Positions 5,784-9,801 of a stretch of 9,801 nt of DNA are shown here, piece after piece. The DNA is taken from contig JAURLC010000003.1 in NCBI GenBank assembly GCA_030831415.1, positions 1-9,801 on the forward strand, in the 5' to 3' direction. The DNA comes from Bacillota bacterium. GTDB lineage: Bacteria > Bacillota_I > Bacilli_A > RFN20 > CAG-826. Position 1 is the first letter of the stretch. Every line of letters begins with the position of its first letter. The translations under genes and the position numbers were made by a program. The notes under the pieces were generated by a model, which worked only from the letters and a program-made list of their open reading frames with translations, made no database searches and was not told the DNA's origin.

Positions 5784-8700
5784 AGCACAATTGCTTGCCC
5801 GGAATCATAACAAGGGGAATTTACTTGTTTCTGCGGGTGCAGGTAGTGGAAAGACCCGTGTTTTAACAGAACGTGTTTTGCGCTTAATTTTAGAAGAAAA
5901 TGTTCCTTTGTCTCGTTTACTTATTTTGACGTTTACGAATGCTGCAGCCCAATCGATGAAAGAAAAAATACGAAAAGCATTTTTGCAAAAAGGGAGAATC
6001 GAAGAAGCCTCCCTCGTGGATGCATCGTACATTATGACCTTTGATGCTTTTTCTCTTGCCCTTGTAAAAAAATACCATGTTGAATTAGGCGTACTTCCTA
6101 CGGTGGGAATTTATGAAGAAGTGTTATATCGAGTACAAAAAAGTGTTGTCCTACAACAAATTTTTGAAGAACGTTATCAACAAGAAACACCTTCTTTTTT
6201 AGCATTACTCAAACAGTACGTTGTCACTTCAGATAAAGAGCTCCAAGCATTTATTCTAAAGGTTGATGAAAAAGCTGATTTAAAACCGGATAAAGAAGCC
6301 TTTCTTAATGCCTATTTAGATACTTATTTTTCCCCTACTTGGGTGGATGATCATGTTGAAGAAATCCATCAATGGGTGAGAGATCAACTTCAGCATTTAA
6401 TCACGCTTGCATCACAATATAACGATGATGAAGAAGCAACCGCTACTGTGAACATGCTTCAAGAGGTGAAGCAACAAGCGATATTGGATGAAGTCTTGGA
6501 TGTGTTAAAAACGTTCACACTTCCTCGATCGAAGCCCAAAGCTCTTGACGAAGTGAGCAAGGCGATTAAAAAAGTTATCTCGGATGAAATTAAATCATTA
6601 AAAGAACGGGCGCTTATGTATCCAATTGATGAACAAGCATTACTTTACATGAAGAGTCGTCCGTATGTAGAAACCATTCTTTCCATTCTTGAAGCGATGA
6701 ATGAACGCCTCCACCATCAAAAAAGAAGAATGAACCGTTATCCATTTGCCGATATTGCCAAAATGGCGACTTCATTACTTACCCAATTAGGTAAAAAGCA
6801 AGAAATTCAATCGATGTTTGATTACATCATGATCGATGAATACCAAGATACCAACGATTTACAAGAATCGTTTATACAAGCGATTGCCAATGATAATTTA
6901 TTTTTAGTAGGGGATGTTAAGCAATCCATTTACCGTTTTCGCAACGCCAATAGTCTAATTTTTTCCAAAAAACTAGAAACCTTTACGCCCTATGAATCAT
7001 CAAGTACTCCTCATGAAACGGTTCTTGCAATGAATCAAAATTTTCGTTCAAGAAAAGAAGTACTGGATGATATCAATGGTATCTTTGGTCGACTCATGTC
7101 CTTGGAATATGGCGGTGTTGACTACACCTCCTCCCAATCTCTTGCATTTGGCCAAGTAGACTATAAAACCCACCAGCGTGTTGACCAAAATTATCATGCA
7201 AATTACTATTATTATGAAAAATCTGATGTCGATGCACGTCTTGATGAAGCCAAAATTATCGCCTACGATATTCTCGATAAAATAAAAAATCAATGGCACG
7301 TTTATGACCATGAAGAAAAAAGAAGTCGACGGTGTTCTTTTCAAGATTTTGCCATTTTAATTGATCGAAAGACAACGTTTGATGCTTACATTCAAATTTT
7401 TAATGAAGCCGGAATTCCCTTAGAAGTTTACGCAGAACGGGAGTTGTCGGACTCCGATTTCTTTAGAGTTTTTCGAAATCTGGTAACGAGTGTGGTTCAT
7501 TTTAATCAAAATGAAGTCCCTTCTACTTTACGACATCCTTTCGTGTCTGTTTTGCGAAGTTTTTTGGGTAAAGAGAACGATCAAGCGTTGTTGGATTGGA
7601 CACAAGGAAAACGGTTGTTATCCTCGTTTGAGATTTATGGAAAACTAGAAACGCTTGCATCGCTTTATCCAACCGTTTCTTTACGAACGTGGATGAAACG
7701 ATGTATTGAAATCTTTGATTTAGAAAAACATTTATTATCCTTACCAGATATGACAGCAAACCTTGCTCGATTAGAAGGGCTTGTTCAACAAATCGATCGC
7801 TTAACGGGCTTAGGGATGCGCTTACCAGAATATGATGCTTTTTTACGTTCTGCTGACAACCTTGAGATGGATTTAACCATTGCCTCAGGTTCGAATAACA
7901 ATCAAGCCGTTCGATTAATGACGATTCATAAATCCAAGGGGTTAGAATTCCCTATTGTCTACTTACCCGGCTTGACCAAAGCGTTTAATAAAACAGAAAC
8001 GATAAGCTTTTATCAATATTCTCAACGATATGGGATTCAACTGCCGTATCCTGAAGCGATGTATCCGTATCCTTTATTTCATGATTTGATTGTGTTTGAT
8101 GAAGAAAAAGCGATTCTATCTGAGCAAATTCGCTTATTTTATGTTGCGTTAACACGAGCACAAGAAAAACTTATCTTTATTATCGAAGAAAGTAAACCAC
8201 GAAAAGAAAAAGAAATCGATTACTTATCCTCCTTTGCCGATTTTCTCCATTTTGTTCATCAAGGAGAGCAACGGGTTGAAGAGGGGCATGTACGGGTGGA
8301 AGTTCCCACTGAATATCCTCGTGTTTCAAATGAGTCACAACCAATCTCCTATCCCTTGACTCGAAAGATTGGTAGAATGCAACGCGTTGAAAGAAAAGCT
8401 CCTTTACGTGCCTCTAAAGTGTCCCAAGAAGAAGTAAACCCTGATATCCTTGCCTATGGGTCGTATTTGCATGAATGTTTATTTTTACTAGATTTTAAAA
8501 CGATGGATGTATCCTTTATCTCCAACCGTTCTGACCAAGAAAAAATAAGACGGATTACCACATTACCTTTTTTTATGACCTTACAAGAAAAAGTCAAACA
8601 AGGAACTATCCGAGTCTTAAAAGAATATGCCTTTATTGAACCCACCACCTCACGACAAGGCATTATTGATTTACTTCTCGTTGAGGATGGAAACGTCACG

Positions 8701-8865
8701 ATTTTGGATTATAAAACCTCTTCCATAGATGATGAAGCGTACGTGCGTCAAGTCCATGTATACGCAGATTACATCGTTTCCCTAGGCTATTCCATACAGC
8801 ATGTATACTTATTATCCTTGTCTACAGGTGAATTCAAAGAAGTTCCTTATTCCCCTCAATCTTGA
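5770..8865 (+). CDS. addA: AddA, UvrD-like helicase/exonuclease subunit of AddAB
   Basis: A 1031-residue motor and nuclease subunit that unwinds and degrades DNA ends with AddB. All superfamily 1 helicase motifs are present: Walker A A-G-A-G-S-G-K-T at 22-29, motif Ia T-F-T-N-A-A-A at 54-60, motif Ib T-F-D-A-F at 90-94, Walker B D-Y-I-M-I-D-E-Y-Q-D-T at 351-361, motif III G-D-V-K-Q-S-I-Y-R-F-R at 381-391, motif IV N-F-R-S at 424-427, motif V T-I-H-K-S-K-G-L-E-F at 718-727 and motif VI Y-V-A-L-T-R-A at 791-797. The C-terminal PD-(D/E)XK nuclease shows H901, D967 in G-I-I-D, D980-Y-K982 and Q994-x3-Y998. Nothing catalytic is missing. It is about 200 residues shorter than the Bacillus protein (roughly 1230). 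The ATG at 5770 lies inside the end of addB with only a weak ribosome binding site, suggesting translational coupling. No dedicated terminator follows. Confidence 0.97.
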   Translation: MSLTKAQLLARNHNKGNLLVSAGAGSGKTRVLTERVLRLILEENVPLSRLLILTFTNAAAQSMKEKIRKAFLQKGRIEEASLVDASYIMTFDAFSLALVKKYHVELGVLPTVGIYEEVLYRVQKSVVLQQIFEERYQQETPSFLALLKQYVVTSDKELQAFILKVDEKADLKPDKEAFLNAYLDTYFSPTWVDDHVEEIHQWVRDQLQHLITLASQYNDDEEATATVNMLQEVKQQAILDEVLDVLKTFTLPRSKPKALDEVSKAIKKVISDEIKSLKERALMYPIDEQALLYMKSRPYVETILSILEAMNERLHHQKRRMNRYPFADIAKMATSLLTQLGKKQEIQSMFDYIMIDEYQDTNDLQESFIQAIANDNLFLVGDVKQSIYRFRNANSLIFSKKLETFTPYESSSTPHETVLAMNQNFRSRKEVLDDINGIFGRLMSLEYGGVDYTSSQSLAFGQVDYKTHQRVDQNYHANYYYYEKSDVDARLDEAKIIAYDILDKIKNQWHVYDHEEKRSRRCSFQDFAILIDRKTTFDAYIQIFNEAGIPLEVYAERELSDSDFFRVFRNLVTSVVHFNQNEVPSTLRHPFVSVLRSFLGKENDQALLDWTQGKRLLSSFEIYGKLETLASLYPTVSLRTWMKRCIEIFDLEKHLLSLPDMTANLARLEGLVQQIDRLTGLGMRLPEYDAFLRSADNLEMDLTIASGSNNNQAVRLMTIHKSKGLEFPIVYLPGLTKAFNKTETISFYQYSQRYGIQLPYPEAMYPYPLFHDLIVFDEEKAILSEQIRLFYVALTRAQEKLIFIIEESKPRKEKEIDYLSSFADFLHFVHQGEQRVEEGHVRVEVPTEYPRVSNESQPISYPLTRKIGRMQRVERKAPLRASKVSQEEVNPDILAYGSYLHECLFLLDFKTMDVSFISNRSDQEKIRRITTLPFFMTLQEKVKQGTIRVLKEYAFIEPTTSRQGIIDLLLVEDGNVTILDYKTSSIDDEAYVRQVHVYADYIVSLGYSIQHVYLLSLSTGEFKEVPYSPQS

Positions 8866-8889
8866 CAAGAAGCACCTAATTTGTATAAT
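8862..8889 (+). promoter_or_regulatory. Consensus sigma-A promoter of the riboswitch-controlled transcript
   Basis: A perfect TTGACA (8862-8867) and a perfect TATAAT (8884-8889) are 16 nt apart. The TGA within the -35 box is the addA stop codon (8863-8865), so promoter and gene end overlap. Transcription should start near 8896, just before the aptamer. Confidence 0.93.
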
Positions 8890-8898
8890 TAACGCATA

Positions 8899-8980
8899 AC
8901 TATCAAGAGTGTTCGAGGGACAAGCCCGATGACAACACAGCAACCTACCGTGTGGTGTGGTGCTAATGCTTGACGATAGA
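8899..8980 (+). promoter_or_regulatory. SAM-I (S-box) riboswitch aptamer without a P4 stem
   Basis: The segment has the S-box core in order: ATCAAGAG (8902-8909), GAGGGAC (8915-8921), GCCCGATGA (8924-8932), AGCAACC (8939-8945) and GGTGCTAAT (8959-8967). Helices can be traced by eye. P1 is CTATC 8900-8904 with GATAG 8975-8979. P2a is GTGTT 8909-8913 with AACAC 8934-8938. P2b is GGG 8917-8919 with CCC 8925-8927. P3 is ACC 8943-8945 with GGT 8959-8961, plus inner ACC 8947-8949 with GGT 8954-8956 and a GTGT loop. The P2 loop CAAG (8921-8924) can pair with CTTG (8969-8972), the family's pseudoknot in a changed but complementary sequence. Only a few bases separate GGTGCTAAT from the P1 3' strand, so P4 is missing. 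S-box aptamers bind S-adenosylmethionine; binding stabilises P1 and here should favour termination, turning the downstream gene off when SAM is plentiful. Confidence 0.92.
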
Positions 8981-9004
8981 CCCAGGTCCTTTTACTAAAA
9001 AGCA

Positions 9005-9030
9005 CCCCTATCGTCACGATAGGGGTTTTT
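9005..9030 (+). terminator. Riboswitch-controlled intrinsic terminator, with antiterminator partner
   Basis: CCCCTATCG (9005-9013) and CGATAGGGG (9017-9025) form a 9-bp stem with a TCA loop, followed by five T residues (9026-9030) and more T-rich sequence. The competing antiterminator is visible: TGACGATAG (8971-8979), which includes the P1 3' strand and part of the pseudoknot strand, is a perfect 9-nt reverse complement of CTATCGTCA (9008-9016). SAM binding holds 8975-8979 in P1 and lets the terminator form. Without SAM the antiterminator should win. The same terminator probably also ends read-through transcription from addA. Confidence 0.93.
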
Positions 9031-9054
9031 CTTTCCCTCTTGATAGTCCTGAAC

Positions 9055-9060
9055 AGGAGG
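9055..9060 (+). promoter_or_regulatory. Strong ribosome binding site of the riboswitch-controlled gene
   Basis: AGGAGG at 9055-9060 stands 8 nt before the ATG at 9069, an ideal arrangement that fixes the start. TCCT at 9047-9050 can pair with AGGA at 9055-9058 across a four-base loop, so the site may be partly hidden in a small hairpin. Confidence 0.88.
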
Positions 9061-9068
9061 AAGAAAAC

Positions 9069-9801
9069 ATGTCAGGAAGATGGTATACGTGGTTTTTAGA
9101 AAAAGGATTAACGAAAGAACAAGAAGCAGCGTTTTATCGTGATGTCCAAGATTATGTAGCAGGGGAAGCATGGCACGCGTTACGTGGATTAGCCATTAAT
9201 ACTCAGCTGTGGGATGAAGCGGCTCAATATTTATCGTTATCACGTAGTTTTGGAACAACGCATGATCCTTTCCAAGGGGAACGGGTAGAAAAACCGCACA
9301 TTCGCGAATGGACAGGGAAGGTTCAAGACCTCTATTGGAAAAATAAGAAGGTTCACTTTCGTGTTCAATTGGATGAAGGCAACGTTCCAGTATGGGTGGA
9401 TATCCCGCTTGAGGCGATTGTTTCCACTCGTTCCACAGGATTTCCCAAGGTCGCATATAATCCTGAACAGTTTCTTTACTTTGAACTCAAATGGATTGTT
9501 TCCTTACAAAAAGAGTTAGGCATTTCAACGCATCCAGAACTAGAAGTGTTTTTAGGGACATGGACACAAGAAGAACGGTATGCTCGATTGTTTGCAAAAA
9601 ACTTCCGACCTAAAACATGGGAGCTGGCACAAGCCTCACTTGATCCCAATACAACCATCGATAGGGTATTTATCAATCAATGGATTCAAGCGGTCATTGA
9701 ACAAATGGAGGAAGACATTCCTTCCCGTTGCAAACCTCCTTATCATCATGTGCTTGAATGGAATTTTGATGATCGAATTTTACAGTTTACGCATCCCATC
9801 A
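9069..9801 (+). CDS. Unrecognised protein under SAM riboswitch control (partial, 3' end outside window)
   Basis: An open frame of 244 codons from the ATG at 9069 continues without a stop to the window edge. Its start is fixed by an ideal AGGAGG and by the riboswitch leader just upstream, so it is a real gene although I do not recognise a family. It looks soluble, with no signal peptide or membrane segment. Residues 1-60 look helical. Residues 79-118 (W-T-G-K-V to A-I-V-S) look like a small beta domain, and most of the remainder looks helical. It has 12 tryptophans in 244 residues, only one internal methionine (M213) and one cysteine (C221). No methyltransferase glycine motif, transporter segment, PLP lysine motif or known methionine-pathway signature is visible. 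S-box genes usually act in methionine or SAM synthesis, transport or sulfur metabolism, and that is the only functional hint. The operon may continue with recognisable genes beyond the window. Confidence 0.88.
   Translation, partial: MSGRWYTWFLEKGLTKEQEAAFYRDVQDYVAGEAWHALRGLAINTQLWDEAAQYLSLSRSFGTTHDPFQGERVEKPHIREWTGKVQDLYWKNKKVHFRVQLDEGNVPVWVDIPLEAIVSTRSTGFPKVAYNPEQFLYFELKWIVSLQKELGISTHPELEVFLGTWTQEERYARLFAKNFRPKTWELAQASLDPNTTIDRVFINQWIQAVIEQMEEDIPSRCKPPYHHVLEWNFDDRILQFTHPI

Noticed and set aside
7048..7344. A minus-strand frame of 98 codons inside addA with hydrophobic stretches
   Set aside because: Antisense to the helicase domain of addA; the apparent hydrophobicity arises from reading A-rich codons backwards.
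8896..9030. A T-box leader as an alternative identity for the riboswitch
   Set aside because: No T-box TGGNACCGCG-type bulge or stem I elements are present, while all SAM-I core blocks are.
9196..9676. Two minus-strand frames opposite the riboswitch-controlled gene
   Set aside because: The plus-strand frame is open throughout, with promoter, riboswitch and AGGAGG; the opposite frames have no such support.
1..9801. CRISPR arrays, insertion sequences, tRNA or rRNA genes
   Set aside because: No spaced repeat arrays, transposase motifs, terminal inverted repeats, or tRNA/rRNA signature sequences were seen on either strand.

Overview
The window comes from a moderately AT-rich bacterium of the Bacillota/Tenericutes border (Bacilli-like; a walled or wall-less relative of Izemoplasma, Haloplasma or Erysipelotrichia would fit). 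Clues are an AddA/AddB rather than RecBCD recombination pair, strong AGGAGG-type ribosome binding sites, a SAM-I (S-box) riboswitch with a classical intrinsic terminator, and TGA used as a stop codon (for example at the ends of the ADP-ribosylglycohydrolase and addA genes), which excludes the Mycoplasma/Spiroplasma code. The lineage is an inference; no rRNA or other marker is present.

Layout. (1) 1-896, plus strand: the last 56 codons of an unidentified protein with an HEPN-like R-x4-H motif, followed 14 nt later by a NYN-domain RNase fused to a LOTUS/OST-HTH RNA-binding domain. The two are probably co-transcribed and suggest RNA processing or an RNA-targeting system, but the upstream gene is cut by the window edge. 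(2) 919-2058, minus strand: a membrane-anchored DUF3810-type zinc metallopeptidase, convergent with the NYN gene across a shared hairpin terminator. (3) 2059-2159: divergent promoter region with a good extended -10 for the rightward genes. (4) 2160-3385, plus strand: an ADP-ribosylglycohydrolase and a gamma-glutamylcyclotransferase-like protein. (5) 3438-8865, plus strand: addB and addA, overlapping by 14 nt, encoding a compact helicase-nuclease for double-strand-break repair. AddB keeps its nuclease and Fe-S cysteines but is several hundred residues short and has no Walker A motif. (6) 8862-9801, plus strand: a consensus promoter whose -35 box overlaps the addA stop codon, a SAM-I riboswitch with terminator, and the first 244 codons of a protein I do not recognise.

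The most interesting region is 8862-9801. The aptamer lacks a P4 stem but keeps the P2-loop/J3-P1 pseudoknot through CAAG/CTTG. The antiterminator (9 perfect pairs) can be read directly. A further 11-nt perfect complement to the aptamer's 5' strand lies beyond the terminator, so the read-through mRNA can fold into a large nested structure. The controlled protein is Trp-rich and very poor in Met and Cys, in keeping with a gene expressed when SAM is scarce, but its function is unknown.
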